Positions 17,135-27,005 of a stretch of 64,000 nucleotides of DNA are shown piece by piece (the stretch's first letter is position 1; the number at the start of each line of letters is the position of its first letter). The position numbers and the translations under genes are program-made. Source of the DNA: Propionibacteriales bacterium (lineage in GTDB: Bacteria > Actinomycetota > Actinomycetes > Propionibacteriales > Nocardioidaceae); the NCBI GenBank assembly GCA_026392455.1, contig JAPLCB010000009.1, forward strand, positions 434,001 through 498,000. Reading direction: 5' to 3'. Below the pieces are notes generated by a model. That model saw only the letters and a program-made list of their open reading frames with translations, was not told the origin of the DNA and did no database searches.

Positions 17135-19315
17135 TCAGCAGTAGGGCTGATCGGAGGCTGCACGGTCCCGCAACGACGCGGGCACCGTGAACCTGTCGCC
17201 ATACGTGGCGCGGAGCGCGTCCGCCCTGGCGACGAATCCGGCCGGACCGCCGTCGTACTGGTTGATGTACTGAAGAGCGCCGCCCGTCCAGGCCGGGAAG
17301 CCGATACCGAGGATGGACCCGACGTTCGCCTCCTCCACCGTGCCGATGATGCCGGACTCCAAGCAACGAGCAGCCTCCAGAGAAGCAGCCACGAGAAGGC
17401 GTTCCTTGAGGTCGTCGAACGGAATGACGACTTCCGATCGGTGGTACTCGTCGACCAGTTGCGGCCAGAGCCCGAGCCGTGCACCATCGTCGGCATAGTC
17501 GTAGAAGCCTCGACCGGCGGCCCGGCCCGGGCGGTCGAACTCCTCGACCATGCGGCGCTGGATCGAGGTCCCCGGAGTAGTCACGTACGACTCCCCCTGG
17601 TCGGCCATCATCCCTTCCTGGATCTTGATCGTCGTCCGCATGTTGACCTCGTCCAGGAGCGCCAGGGCGCCCACCGGGAACCCGGCCTGGGTCGTCGCTT
17701 GTTCGATGCTTGCCGGATGCACTCCCTCGCCGAGCATCGACAGCGCCTGATCGACGAACTGACCGATCACGCGGTTCGCGTAGAAGGCGTAGGCATCTCG
17801 GACGACGATGGGCGTCTTATTGATGATGCGAGCGAAGTCGAACGCACGGGCGAGAGATTCAGCGCTGGTTCCGTCGGCCACCACGACCTCCAGGAGCGGC
17901 ATCTTGTCGACCGGCGAGAAGAAGTGCAGACCGATGAAGTCCTCCGGTCGCGAAACAGCAGCGGCCATCTCGCCCAACGGGAGGGCCGAGGTGTTGGTTG
18001 CGATCAGCGCGTCATCGCTCAAGTAAGGCTCAACCTCCGCGAGAACGGACTTCTTGAGTTCCAGGTCCTCGAACACAGCCTCGACCACGAAGTCCGAGCC
18101 CTTGAGCTCAGCAACGTTGTCTGTCGCAACGATCCGCCCGAGAACCTCCTCGCGCAACTGCTCCGAGAGACGGCCCTTGGCGACGGCGGCGTCCAGCAAC
18201 CTGCGCGAATAGTCCTTACCCCGCTCCGCAGCCTCCAGACTGACATCCTTCAGTACTACCGTCACGCCAGCACGAGCGGTGACATAGGCGATGGCGGCAC
18301 CCATCATTCCCGCTCCAAGAACGGCTACCTTCTCCGGCCTCCGCTCCGGATACCCGGCCGGGCGTGAGGTGCCCTTGTTGACCTTGTTCATGTCGAAGAA
18401 GAGCGCCTTGATCATGTTTCCGCTCACCGGGCCGCAGATCAGGTTGGCGCAGTAGCGGGTCTCGATTCGGAAGGCGCTGTCGACGTCGACTGCCGCGCCC
18501 TCGACGGCCGTTGCCAGAACAGCTGCCGGGGCCGGCATCGGCGCACCCTTCAACTGCTTGCGCAGGTTGGCCGGGAATGCCGGCAGGTTCGCCGCCAAAG
18601 CCGATGATGATGCCGAGCCTCCTGGAATGCGATACCCCGGCTTGTCCCAGGGCTGCGACGCATCGGGGTTCGCCTGAATCCAGGCTCGAGCATGAGCGAA
18701 CATCTCCTCGGACGTCGAGACCACTTCATCGACAATGCCAACCTGGAGAGCCTGCTGAGGCTTCATCCGCTGGCCCTGACCGATGACCTGGAGCATGGCA
18801 TTCACCACGCCGATCATGCGGACCACCCGGGTTACCCCGCCCGCTCCAGGAAGCACGCCGAGCGTGACTTCAGGCAGCCCCACGAGCGTGCCCGGCGCAT
18901 CGAGCACGATCCGCCGATGCGCCGCGAGGGCGACCTCGAAGCCACCACCAAGGGCCGTCCCGTTGACCGCCGCGACCACCGGCCGACCGAGTCGTTCGAT
19001 CCGTCGGAAGCAGTCCTTGTAGTGATCCAGGCCGTCGGCGATCTTTTTGACGTCCTCGGGCCCGGACTCCATCAGCAGCACGAGATCTCCGCCGGCGACG
19101 AAGCTCTCCTTGGCCGAGGTGAGAATGACGCCGTCGAAGCTGTCCTTCTCCGCCTCGAGGCGGGCCACGGTGGCGCCGAGATCGGCAGCGAACCGCTCAT
19201 TCATGGTGTTCGTCTGCTGAGTCCGGTCATCAAGCGTGAGCGTGAGGATCCGGTCCTCACCGACCTCCCAGGTGATCATGTTGTCAACGCCGGTGGCGGC
19301 AGTGTTCGCAGTCAC
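17135..19315 (-). CDS. fadB: FadB-type enoyl-CoA hydratase/3-hydroxyacyl-CoA dehydrogenase
   Basis: Bifunctional beta-oxidation protein of 726 residues. The N-terminal crotonase domain (about residues 15-250) has GTALGGGFEVALAAH and GLPEVTLGVLPGAGG, with both catalytic glutamates present. The dehydrogenase domain starts near 330 with VLGAGMMGAAIAYVTARAG and GLHFFSPVDKMPLLEVV. Start GTG at 19315 with GAGAGG upstream; it lies 13 nt after the thiolase stop. It should hydrate enoyl-CoA and oxidise 3-hydroxyacyl-CoA, forming a complex with the adjacent thiolase. Confidence 0.93.
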   Translation of the reverse strand: MTANTAATGVDNMITWEVGEDRILTLTLDDRTQQTNTMNERFAADLGATVARLEAEKDSFDGVILTSAKESFVAGGDLVLLMESGPEDVKKIADGLDHYKDCFRRIERLGRPVVAAVNGTALGGGFEVALAAHRRIVLDAPGTLVGLPEVTLGVLPGAGGVTRVVRMIGVVNAMLQVIGQGQRMKPQQALQVGIVDEVVSTSEEMFAHARAWIQANPDASQPWDKPGYRIPGGSASSSALAANLPAFPANLRKQLKGAPMPAPAAVLATAVEGAAVDVDSAFRIETRYCANLICGPVSGNMIKALFFDMNKVNKGTSRPAGYPERRPEKVAVLGAGMMGAAIAYVTARAGVTVVLKDVSLEAAERGKDYSRRLLDAAVAKGRLSEQLREEVLGRIVATDNVAELKGSDFVVEAVFEDLELKKSVLAEVEPYLSDDALIATNTSALPLGEMAAAVSRPEDFIGLHFFSPVDKMPLLEVVVADGTSAESLARAFDFARIINKTPIVVRDAYAFYANRVIGQFVDQALSMLGEGVHPASIEQATTQAGFPVGALALLDEVNMRTTIKIQEGMMADQGESYVTTPGTSIQRRMVEEFDRPGRAAGRGFYDYADDGARLGLWPQLVDEYHRSEVVIPFDDLKERLLVAASLEAARCLESGIIGTVEEANVGSILGIGFPAWTGGALQYINQYDGGPAGFVARADALRATYGDRFTVPASLRDRAASDQPYC

Positions 19316-19328
19316 GATAGGTGGCCTC

Positions 19329-20540
19329 TCAGACTCGTTCGATGATGGTGGCGATGCCCATGCCGCCGCCGATGCAAAGGGTGATCAGGGCATAGCGCGC
19401 GCCGCGACGCTCGAGCTCATCGACCATCGTTCCGGTGATGATTGCCCCGGTCGCTCCGAGCGGGTGGCCCAGTGCGATCGCACCGCCGTTGACGTTCAGC
19501 TTCTCGTTCGGAACGTTCAGCTTCTTCGCGAAATTGAGGACCACTGATGCGAAGGCCTCGTTCAGCTCGAAGAGATCGATGTCCTCCACCTTCAGGCCCG
19601 CCATAGCCAAAACCTTCTCGCTGGCAGGCACCGGACCGGTGAGCATGATCGTGGAGTCGGCCCCGCTCACCGCGGATGCGACCACTCGTGCCCGCGCGGT
19701 CAAGCCGGCCCTCCGGCCCGCCTCTTCGCTGCCGACAAGAACGAGGCCGGAGCCATCGACGATCCCCGACGAGTTGCCGGCATGGTGGACGTGATCAATG
19801 CCTTCGATCCAGTGGTACTTCTGCAGCGCGACCGCATCGAAGCCACCGGCCTCCCCCATCGAGGCGAAGGAGGGCTTGAGAGCCGCGAGCGACTCCAGCG
19901 TCGTGTCTGGCCGGACGAACTCGTCGTGGTCGAGGAGGATCGTGCCGTTGAGGTCGCGCACCGGCACCAGCGACTTGGCGAAGTAGCCGCCGCTGATGGC
20001 TGCCGCAGCCCGTTGCTGGCTCTGCACGGCATAGCTGTCACAGTCCTCGCGGGAGAACCCCTCAACGGTGGCGATCAGATCTGCCGAGACACCCTGCGGG
20101 ATGAAGTACGTGTCGTAGTTCGTTTGAGGGTCGAGCGCCCAGGCGCCGCCGTCAGCCCCCAGCGGAACCCGCGACATCGACTCGACGCCACCAGCGATCA
20201 CGAGCTGGTCCCAGCCGGAGCGGACCTTCTGCGCTGCGGTGTTGACTGCCTCCAGGCCCGAACCGCAGAACCGGTTGAGCTGGACGCCCGACACGGTCGC
20301 GGGCAGGCCAGCCTTCAAGGCCGCAGTCTTTGCGATGTCTGCGCCCTGATCACCGACCGGCGAGACCACGCCCAGCACGATGTCGTCGATCTCCGCCGGG
20401 TCGAGAGAGGGGTGCCGAGACTGCAACTCGTCGATCAGGCCCACCACCAGGTCGACCGGCTTGACTGTGTGCAGGGAACCCGAGTTCTTGCCGCGCCCCC
20501 GCGGGGTGCGGATCGCCTCGTAGATATACGCCTCGTTCAA
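19329..20540 (-). CDS. fadA: Acetyl-CoA C-acyltransferase (thiolase), FadA type
   Basis: Thiolase of 403 residues that cleaves 3-ketoacyl-CoA to acetyl-CoA and a shortened acyl-CoA. The acylated cysteine is C92 in [11 protein letters not shown]; the second catalytic pair is H359 in GHPLG and C389 in CIGGGMG. The start is a TTG at 20540 with AAAGG 8 nt upstream; no better start is available before [15 protein letters not shown]. It lies between the acyl-CoA dehydrogenase and fadB in one operon. Confidence 0.94.
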   Translation of the reverse strand: MNEAYIYEAIRTPRGRGKNSGSLHTVKPVDLVVGLIDELQSRHPSLDPAEIDDIVLGVVSPVGDQGADIAKTAALKAGLPATVSGVQLNRFCGSGLEAVNTAAQKVRSGWDQLVIAGGVESMSRVPLGADGGAWALDPQTNYDTYFIPQGVSADLIATVEGFSREDCDSYAVQSQQRAAAAISGGYFAKSLVPVRDLNGTILLDHDEFVRPDTTLESLAALKPSFASMGEAGGFDAVALQKYHWIEGIDHVHHAGNSSGIVDGSGLVLVGSEEAGRRAGLTARARVVASAVSGADSTIMLTGPVPASEKVLAMAGLKVEDIDLFELNEAFASVVLNFAKKLNVPNEKLNVNGGAIALGHPLGATGAIITGTMVDELERRGARYALITLCIGGGMGIATIIERV

Positions 20541-20598
20541 GGAATTGCCTTTCAGGCTGGATGGAGACGTGCCCGACCCGCCGGCACGTCTGAACTAC

Positions 20599-21750
20599 TC
20601 AGAGAGTGCGGGCGATCAGGTCCTTCATCACTTCGTTGGCACCGCCGTAGATGCGGGCGATCCGTCCATCAGCCCACCGGCGGGCGATCTGATACTCCTC
20701 CATGTAGCCGTAGCCACCGTGCAGCTGGAGGCAGCGGTCGACCACGGCGTGCTGCTGGTCAGTCGTCCAGTACTTGATCATTGCCGCGGTGCGCACATCG
20801 AGCTCGCCACGCAGATGCTTAGCAACGGCGTCATCGACGAACGTCCGGACAACGGCTGCGATCGTGGCGCATTCCGCGAGTTCGAAACGGGTGTTCTGCA
20901 GTGTGAAGAGCGGTTTCCCGAAGGCTTCCCGCGTCTTCGTGTACTCGATCGTCTCCGCGACCGCCGCCTCGATGGTCGCCGCGGCCGCCACCCCGACGAT
21001 GAGGCGTTCTTGGGGCAGTTGCTGCATCAGCTGGATGAAGCCCTGGCCCTCGCTCGAGCCCAGGAGGTTCGCGACCGGGACTCGCAGTCCGTCGAACGAG
21101 AGCTCGGTGGTGTCCTGTCCCTTCTGGCCGATCTTCTTCAAGACCCGACCGCGGTGGAAGCCCGGCGTGTCATCCGAGACTTCGGCAACGATCAAAGACA
21201 CGCCCTTGGCGCCCATCGCCGGATCCGTCTTCGCGGCGATAATGAGCAGGTCACAGTGACGCCCGTTGGAGATGAAGGTCTTCGACCCGGTGATCAGGTA
21301 GTCATCACCTTCCCGGACGGCGCGCGTGGTGATCGCCTGAAGGTCAGAGCCGGTCCCGGGTTCGGTCATCGCGATCGCGCCGACCCATTCCCCGGAAGCG
21401 AGCTTCGGGAGCCACCGGCTCCTGTTCTCCTCGGAGGCGTACGCGAGCACGTAGTGCGGCACGATGCCCGTGTGCACACCGAGCTGCATGCTCGTCTCGC
21501 CAGCCTTGACCTGCTCGGTGAGGAGCGCGGCCTCGTGGGCGAACGTACCTCCGCCACCCCCGTACTGTTCCGGAATCGACATGCAGAGAAGGCCAAGGTC
21601 GCCCGCGCGGCGGTAGAGCTCCCGGTCGGGGTAACCCTGGTCGTAGAACTCCTCGCGCCGCGGCAGAACCTCGCGTGTGAAGAATTCCCGCGCCATTGCG
21701 GACAGGTCGACGATCTCGGTTTCGATTTCCGGGGTCATGGTGGGTGCCAC
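20599..21750 (-). CDS. Acyl-CoA dehydrogenase
   Basis: FAD-dependent acyl-CoA dehydrogenase of 383 residues, first gene of the beta-oxidation operon. Visible signatures are AIAMTEPGTGSDLQAI (FAD-binding), REAFGKPLFTLQN and the C-terminal LQLHGGYGYMEEYQIAR. A candidate base glutamate sits in IYGGANEVMKDLI. The GTG at 21750 is preceded by GGGAGG at a 6-nt spacing; an internal ATG at 21738 is less well placed. The promoter region carries the same 21-bp operator as fadD. Electrons would go to an ETF not encoded here. Confidence 0.92.
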   Translation of the reverse strand: MAPTMTPEIETEIVDLSAMAREFFTREVLPRREEFYDQGYPDRELYRRAGDLGLLCMSIPEQYGGGGGTFAHEAALLTEQVKAGETSMQLGVHTGIVPHYVLAYASEENRSRWLPKLASGEWVGAIAMTEPGTGSDLQAITTRAVREGDDYLITGSKTFISNGRHCDLLIIAAKTDPAMGAKGVSLIVAEVSDDTPGFHRGRVLKKIGQKGQDTTELSFDGLRVPVANLLGSSEGQGFIQLMQQLPQERLIVGVAAAATIEAAVAETIEYTKTREAFGKPLFTLQNTRFELAECATIAAVVRTFVDDAVAKHLRGELDVRTAAMIKYWTTDQQHAVVDRCLQLHGGYGYMEEYQIARRWADGRIARIYGGANEVMKDLIARTL

Positions 21751-21772
21751 GCCGCCTCCCTACTGCTCGCAG

Positions 21773-21822
21773 TTGTTGACTAAACGCCAACAGACGATCT
21801 CCTATAATTGGCTAACTGTCAA
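21773..21822 (-). promoter_or_regulatory. Operator/promoter of the beta-oxidation operon
   Basis: The 21-bp element at 21773-21793 (TTGTTGAC, TAAAC, GCCAACAG) matches the one at 15496-15516. A minus-strand TTGACA lies at 21822-21817, 44 bp away, exactly the offset seen at the fadD promoter. That -35 hexamer is itself part of a second weaker copy (ATATTGACA ... GCCAATTA). The -10 region by this alignment, GATCGT, is poor, so the exact start is uncertain. Likely bound by the TetR at 15590. Confidence 0.6.
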
Positions 21823-21909
21823 TATGACGGAGAGACGGGTCGCAAGCAGGGAGTTCCGAGGAACGCCTGTACGACCGAGAGACGGTCCAGAGCCGTTACC
21901 CGGCCTCTC

Positions 21910-22818
21910 CTACCGGTTCGCGGAGTCGAGTCGATTCTCGATCGCGCGCATCAGGTCCTGGATCGTCCGACTGGTGCGGAGACGGTCATCGAGGGTGCGG
22001 TTGACGACCTCGCGCATCAGCAGATAGGGCTCCCAGCTCTTGGGGGCAATCGTCCGGGGGGCTCGGTTCTCGATGCCTTGGACGAGAACCTGGGCCGCCT
22101 CTTCGGGACGGATCCGGCGACGCATCGGCAACGGCAACATCGCGTTCACCTCACGGCCAAGTGGATCGGCGTCGAACGCCTGGTGCACCAACGCGGTATC
22201 CACCACGCCGAAGTACGCGACCCCGGCCGTCGCCTCGGTGATGCCGAGCTCGATGCGGAGAGCACGCCCGATTTGCTCGACAGCAGCCTTGCTGGCGCCG
22301 TACGCCGCAGCGCCCACACCGGGCGCGAACGCGGCGACCGAGGACACCACCGTGACGTGCCCGCCGTGACGGATGACCTGATCGAGCGCAGGTTTCAGCG
22401 TGTTGACGACACCAACGGCGTTGATGGCCATGACCCGATCGAAGTCATCGAGATCCATCGATCGGATGGTCGCCGGCACCGGCGTGACACCAGCGTTGGC
22501 CACCACGATGTCGAGGCGACCGAAGTGCGCGACAGCACGCGCGACTGCTTCGGCCATCGCCGCGCGATCCCGCACGTCCGCCTCGACCCCGACGGCGTTC
22601 TCGACACCGAGGGATCCCGCTGCCTGGTCGAGCAGTGACCGGTCAACATCAACGAGGACGACCCGTGCGCCGCGGCCGACCAGATTGCGAGCGGTGGCGA
22701 ACCCGATCCCCTGCGCTGCGCCCGTGACCAGGGCGGTCCTTCCGCGTAGGTCCATGCGGGCAGGTCGTCCGAGCACCGGACGCACGAGCGAGTCGATCGA
22801 GGGAATATGCAGCTTCAT
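21910..22818 (-). CDS. SDR family oxidoreductase
   Basis: Short-chain dehydrogenase/reductase of 302 residues. Cofactor motif TGAAQGIG follows a short N-terminal extension (residues 30-37); NAG, the catalytic Ser in VVSSVAAF and the YGASK (Tyr/Lys) motif are all present. The C-terminal extension of about 60 residues is shared with the paralogue at 42762. ATG at 22818 with AAGGAG 6 nt upstream. Third gene of a reductase-rubredoxin-SDR operon. It likely interconverts an alcohol and ketone in the pathway; the substrate is unknown. Confidence 0.9.
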   Translation of the reverse strand: MKLHIPSIDSLVRPVLGRPARMDLRGRTALVTGAAQGIGFATARNLVGRGARVVLVDVDRSLLDQAAGSLGVENAVGVEADVRDRAAMAEAVARAVAHFGRLDIVVANAGVTPVPATIRSMDLDDFDRVMAINAVGVVNTLKPALDQVIRHGGHVTVVSSVAAFAPGVGAAAYGASKAAVEQIGRALRIELGITEATAGVAYFGVVDTALVHQAFDADPLGREVNAMLPLPMRRRIRPEEAAQVLVQGIENRAPRTIAPKSWEPYLLMREVVNRTLDDRLRTSRTIQDLMRAIENRLDSANR

Positions 22819-22889
22819 CAGTTCTCCTTGGGTCGTGGTTGCAGGTGCGCCGTCGCCGACTGAGGCTCCAGACCCGGCAGCGCCTCACG

Positions 22890-23072
22890 TCAGGAACGCT
22901 CGATCTCGACCATGTCGAAGTCGGTCTTCGCTGCTCCGCAGTCTGGGCAGCACCAGTCCTCGGGCACGTCTGCCCAGCGCGTCCCCGCTGCGATGCCTTC
23001 CTCCGGCCAGCCCGCGGCCTCGTCGTACTCGAGGCCGCACTGCAGACACATGAACACTCGGTAGTCGCCCAT
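22890..23072 (-). CDS. Rubredoxin
   Basis: Small one-iron electron carrier of 60 residues. The two CxxCG knuckles are C9-x2-C12 (MCLQCG) and C42-x2-C45 ([11 protein letters not shown]), plus an extra C41. It lies 32 nt after the reductase at 23105 on the same strand and is divergent from a P450 gene. Rubredoxins usually serve alkane hydroxylases or oxidative-stress enzymes. Here no AlkB is present, so it may pass electrons to one of the P450s or another oxygenase (inference). Confidence 0.93.
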   Translation of the reverse strand: MGDYRVFMCLQCGLEYDEAAGWPEEGIAAGTRWADVPEDWCCPDCGAAKTDFDMVEIERS

Positions 23073-23104
23073 CTCGGGCTCCTTTCTCTCCTCCTGAGGA
23101 TTTC

Positions 23105-24481
23105 TCAGCAGATCGTCAACGGCGCGGCCCGGTGCACCCCGGCCGTCGCGAGTAGTTCCGCACGGTCCGTGACCTTGCAGCGCTCACGTCCCTGAGCGAG
23201 GCCAAGGCGTTGTTCGAGGTCGTCGATCAGTTCCCAACCGGACCAAGTGACGACACCGTGTCCACGAGCGGCGAGGGTGTCGACCAGGTCGACACCTGAC
23301 GTAGCGGTCCACACTCCAGCTGTTCGGTCGGCGGCGATCGAGGCGACGACTTCAGCAGCGTCGCTGCGCGTCTGACCGATCAGACCGACCGGGCCTCTGC
23401 GCAACCAGCCCGTGACGTAGACGTCGGGAAGTCCGTCGACGCGTCCCTGGACGTTCGGCACGACTGCATGCTCGGTGTCGAACGGTAGGCCTGGAGCCGC
23501 GTCGGAGCGATAGCCGATTGCCGGGTACACCGCCTGGACCGGCCAATCGGTGAGTTGCCCGGTCCCCACCGCATTCCCGTCGTTGTCGAGCACGGTGCGC
23601 TCGGTTCGGAGGCCGACGACGGACTCGGACCCCAGCACGGCGGCCGGCGCCTCCCAGAAGTGGAGGAACAACCGACGCCCTCGCCCGTGGGGCGGGCGAG
23701 CTGCGTACGACTCCACCGTCCTCACCACCTGATCGGTGATCTTCGATGCCTCACGAGCAGCCCGAGTCACCGGGTCGTCAAGGAGATCGGCAGGATCTAC
23801 GATCACGTCGAAGGTCGTGGATTCGCTGAGCTCGCGCAGTTCGAGAGGACTGAACTTGGCTTGCGCTGGACCCCGGCGCCCGAAGACGTGGACGTCCTCC
23901 ACGGCACTATTGGCGAGCGCTGCAAGCACCTGCACAGGCATGTCGGTTGACCTGAGTTCTCCGCTCGACTTCGCCAGGATCCGAGCCACATCGACCGCGA
24001 CGTTGCCCATTCCGACGACCGCGACGCTCCGCGCCGCCAACGGCCACTCCGTCGGACCGTCCGGGTGACCGGCGTACCAAGACACGAAGTCAGCGCCGGA
24101 GTGAACCCCGTCGAGTTCCGCGCCGGGCACTGGGAGCGGTCGATCCCGGAGTGCGCCGGTCGCCACGACGACTGCATCGTAGGACGACCGCAATTCGGCC
24201 AGGCCGACATCGCGACCGAACTCCACATTGGCCAATAGTCGGACACGGGGATCCTGGAGCACCGGCTCCAAGGCTCGGATCACGTTCTTGATCCGTCCGT
24301 GGTCTGGCGCCACGCCGTACCGGATCAGACCAAAGGGCGCAGGAAGTCGCTCGATCAGATCGACCCGCGCCTCCGGAGTCGTCGTCAACAGACCCTGGGT
24401 CGCGTAGATCCCTGCCGGGCCGGCACCGACCACGGCGTACCGCGGATGTGCAGGGGCGTCGGCATCCTGCTGAGCGGTCAT
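23105..24481 (-). CDS. NADPH-ferredoxin/adrenodoxin-type reductase (FprA-like)
   Basis: FAD-dependent reductase of 458 residues. FAD motif [16 protein letters not shown] is at residues 17-32; [14 protein letters not shown] and the NADP-binding [15 protein letters not shown] are typical of FprA/adrenodoxin reductases, as is the late [22 protein letters not shown] chose the ATG at 24481 ([10 protein letters not shown]) with AAGGAG about 8 nt upstream; the longer frame to 24571 runs into the operator region. It likely reduces the rubredoxin encoded next and so feeds an oxygenase. Confidence 0.92.
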   Translation of the reverse strand: MTAQQDADAPAHPRYAVVGAGPAGIYATQGLLTTTPEARVDLIERLPAPFGLIRYGVAPDHGRIKNVIRALEPVLQDPRVRLLANVEFGRDVGLAELRSSYDAVVVATGALRDRPLPVPGAELDGVHSGADFVSWYAGHPDGPTEWPLAARSVAVVGMGNVAVDVARILAKSSGELRSTDMPVQVLAALANSAVEDVHVFGRRGPAQAKFSPLELRELSESTTFDVIVDPADLLDDPVTRAAREASKITDQVVRTVESYAARPPHGRGRRLFLHFWEAPAAVLGSESVVGLRTERTVLDNDGNAVGTGQLTDWPVQAVYPAIGYRSDAAPGLPFDTEHAVVPNVQGRVDGLPDVYVTGWLRRGPVGLIGQTRSDAAEVVASIAADRTAGVWTATSGVDLVDTLAARGHGVVTWSGWELIDDLEQRLGLAQGRERCKVTDRAELLATAGVHRAAPLTIC

Positions 24482-24572
24482 CGGGGGCTCCTTCTCGCCA
24501 TGAGACTGGGGTGCGCGCCAGCCCTTTTCGGCCAGCATTTTCCTGCTCACAGTCGTCGTCAACATCAGCATC

Positions 24573-24694
24573 CTTACGAGAGACGCTCGTTGTCAACATG
24601 ACGTAGGCGACACGCATGCATTAACTGCTCGCATCTTGACAACGACCGATGCCTGCATGAGCATCTGATCTAAGAGACGACCGTGGTCAACACA
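24573..24694. promoter_or_regulatory. Three 28-bp operator-like elements between reductase and NTF2/P450 operons
   Basis: The 270-bp divergent intergenic region holds three copies of a 28-bp element: plus strand 24573-24600, minus strand 24632-24659 and plus strand 24667-24694. The shared pattern is (C/G)ATGTAAGAGACGAT followed by AGTTGTCAAGATG, with GAGACG and GTCAA best kept. A shorter fragment, GTCGTCAACATC, lies at 24553-24564. Other copies are at 48559, 50882 and 50916. The position between two oxygenase-related operons suggests joint control. TetR proteins at 48629 or 49348 are candidates. Confidence 0.6.
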
Positions 24695-24751
24695 TCGTCG
24701 ACAAGCGCCAAGACAACCAGCGGCAACGATGCCGAAACCCTGGAGGAACCC

Positions 24752-25543
24752 GTGCCTACGAAGACCCGCAAGTCAGCCCAGCAGCTCGAGGACGAGCGCA
24801 AGTACGACGCCGCCTTGGGCCGCCGTATCCTGCGCAAGGCGCCGCCGACGTACCTCCAGGGCAACCGCGGCGAGGCCGTCCGCTGCCTCAACGAGGAGGA
24901 GCTGATTGCCGGAACGCAGCAGTTCTTCCGCGAGACGGAGGAGCAACTGCGCTTCTACACCGACAACCTCGGGCACGACGTGATGTGGTTCAACGACTGG
25001 CTGCGCAAGTACTGGGCCGCCTGGAGCGGCGGCATCGACGAGGCCGCTGTCTGGGAGGTCCTCTCCCCCACGGTGTCCTACAAGGACCCGTTGTCCTTCG
25101 GCCGGACGATGGTCGGTGTCCAGGCCTTCATCGACTACAACCAGGCGTTCTTCGACGCCGCACCCGATCTCCGTTACGACGCGCTTCCGGGCATGGCCGC
25201 CATCAACGTCACACCCTCAGGCGAGCTCCTCTTCATGGCGCGCTACGTCGGCTGCGGACACTGGGACGAGCCCCTTCGCATGTACCCATTCACCCCAGGC
25301 TCCAAGGGGATCCCGGGAAACGGCGCCTTCACCCAGCTCTATCCGGTGGATCGCTACCACTTCAATGCAGATGGCGTCATGAGCCACGGCGAGACCCTGT
25401 GGGACCCGTTGGACGCCCTCCAGTTGATCAAGGCTCTGCCGAGTGACGAGAGTCTGGTGTTCAAGAGCCTGGTCAAGGCAGGCAGCGTTGCGTCGGTCGC
25501 GACCAAGGTGCGACGCAAGCTCCCCCTCGTCGGCGGCAAGTGA
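24752..25543 (+). CDS. NTF2/SnoaL-like protein, paralogue 1
   Basis: Protein of 263 residues with a SnoaL/NTF2-like core at about residues 85-225, recognisable from SYKDPLSFG, FIDYNQAFFDAAPDLRYD, YVGCGHWDEPLRMYPF and HGETLWDPLDALQ. The family includes ketosteroid isomerase, limonene-epoxide hydrolase and polyketide cyclases; the reaction here is unknown. Two paralogues lie at 33621 and 50064; all three share YKDP, GHWD and HGETLWD. I chose the GTG at 24752 because GGAGG sits 5 nt upstream; a GTG at 24683 would put coding over an operator. It is followed 13 nt later by a P450. Confidence 0.75.
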   Translation: MPTKTRKSAQQLEDERKYDAALGRRILRKAPPTYLQGNRGEAVRCLNEEELIAGTQQFFRETEEQLRFYTDNLGHDVMWFNDWLRKYWAAWSGGIDEAAVWEVLSPTVSYKDPLSFGRTMVGVQAFIDYNQAFFDAAPDLRYDALPGMAAINVTPSGELLFMARYVGCGHWDEPLRMYPFTPGSKGIPGNGAFTQLYPVDRYHFNADGVMSHGETLWDPLDALQLIKALPSDESLVFKSLVKAGSVASVATKVRRKLPLVGGK

Positions 25544-25556
25544 AAAGGGAATCTCC

Positions 25557-27005
25557 GTGAGCAACCCTTCAGCGTGCCCGATCGAGCACGACCCCCAGGA
25601 AGGCAGTAGTGCTGGCGTTCAGACCATGCCCACACCTTCCCGTTCCCAGCGGCTGCCCCTCCTGCCGGTGAACATGTCGGCGTTGGCCAAGGGATGGGGC
25701 TTCGAGAACGGCATCTACGCTCGAATGGCCGGCCACGACGTCACTCGCTTCCGTGTGGGGCTTCGCCGTTTCGTCGCGCTCACCCGCCCCGAGTACGTCG
25801 AGCACATCGTCTTCGAACATCCGGACCGCTACGAGAAGTCGATTGACTTCGCCGTCGTGGACGGCGCGATCGGCGTTGGCATCTTCAGCGACAACGGGGA
25901 CTCTTGGAAGCAACACCGCAAGATCCTCAACCCGATGTTCACCCGCAAGCACCTCGAGAACGTCTACGACCTGATGCTCGAGCCTGTCGTGAAAGCCGTG
26001 GACGCGCTGCCGCAGCAGCCCGCGGAGATCGAGATGAACGACATCATGGTCGAACTGACCCTCGACATCGTCGGCAACGCGATCTTCAACTCAGACTTCA
26101 AGAAGTTCTTCCCCGACGACCTCGGGTGGTGGATCACCGGGGGCCTGACTGAGGTGATGACCTTCGCTCGGTTCATCATGGTGGCCAAACCGCCTGGATG
26201 GCTCGACAAGCCGTTCTGGGCTCTGCTCCACAGCAGCGCGCCTGTCCCGCCGCCCCTGTCAAACCTCCAGAAGGCGATGAAGAAGGTCCTGGGGGGTGTC
26301 GACGCCGTCATTGCAGACCGCATCGCCAACCCCACCGACACTCCCGACGTGCTCAACCTGATGATCAAGGCCATGAACGACGGGACCATGACGCCGGAGC
26401 GGGTTCGGTCAGAGGCGGCGGTGGGCATGCTCGCAGGCCACGAGACTACGGCCACCACGATGAGCTACATGTGGCACCTGCTCTCGCAGAACCCCTGGGC
26501 CCGTGACCGGATGCTCGAGGAGGTCGACACCGTCCTGGAGGGCCGGGCCCCCACAGCGGGTGACCTGCGCAACCTGCCGTGGACAACTGCCTGCGTCGAC
26601 GAGGCGATGCGGCTGTACCCGCCGGTCTGGTTCAGCCCGCGAACGGCGCTCCAAGATGATGTCATCGGCGGCCACCACATCAAGGCCGGCACGACCGTGA
26701 TCCTGCCGACCTACTTGATTCACCGTGATCCGCGTTGGTGGCCCAATCCCGAAGTCTTCGATCCATCACGATTCATGCCCGGAGCCGCCGCAAACCGCAG
26801 CCGTGGCGCGTACTTCCCGTTCAGTGGCGGACCACGAACCTGCATCGGTCGCAACCTCGCCATCATGGAGACGACGCTGATGGCCGCGCTGTTCAGCCAG
26901 ACCCACACCTTCGAGACGGTGCCGGGCCAGAACATGGACCCGCTCGCCCTACCGAGCCTGCGTCCGAGTCACGGGCTGCGGATGATCGCCTATCCCCGCG
27001 CCTGA
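25557..27005 (+). CDS. Cytochrome P450, first of three
   Basis: Heme monooxygenase of 482 residues. The I-helix has MLAGHETTATT, the K-helix ExxR is EAMRLYPP, and the heme loop FSGGPRTCIGRNL places the thiolate at C429. The sequence style (long, CIGRNLA) resembles the CYP102/CYP4-like branch rather than short bacterial P450s. Start GTG at 25557 with AAGGGA upstream, 13 nt after the NTF2-like gene. No ferredoxin is encoded beside it; the divergent reductase and rubredoxin could supply electrons. It is most related in this window to the P450 at 50956. Confidence 0.93.
   Translation: MSNPSACPIEHDPQEGSSAGVQTMPTPSRSQRLPLLPVNMSALAKGWGFENGIYARMAGHDVTRFRVGLRRFVALTRPEYVEHIVFEHPDRYEKSIDFAVVDGAIGVGIFSDNGDSWKQHRKILNPMFTRKHLENVYDLMLEPVVKAVDALPQQPAEIEMNDIMVELTLDIVGNAIFNSDFKKFFPDDLGWWITGGLTEVMTFARFIMVAKPPGWLDKPFWALLHSSAPVPPPLSNLQKAMKKVLGGVDAVIADRIANPTDTPDVLNLMIKAMNDGTMTPERVRSEAAVGMLAGHETTATTMSYMWHLLSQNPWARDRMLEEVDTVLEGRAPTAGDLRNLPWTTACVDEAMRLYPPVWFSPRTALQDDVIGGHHIKAGTTVILPTYLIHRDPRWWPNPEVFDPSRFMPGAAANRSRGAYFPFSGGPRTCIGRNLAIMETTLMAALFSQTHTFETVPGQNMDPLALPSLRPSHGLRMIAYPRA

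Noticed and set aside
21803-21808. Perfect TATAAT on the plus strand
   Set aside because: No plus-strand gene follows, and the TTGACT upstream is 21 bp away. It is probably coincidental within the minus-strand promoter.
21910-24481. Steroid KstR-type operators
   Set aside because: I looked for the KstR pattern (AAC-N2-GTT dyad) at the promoters and saw none; the repeated motifs found are different.
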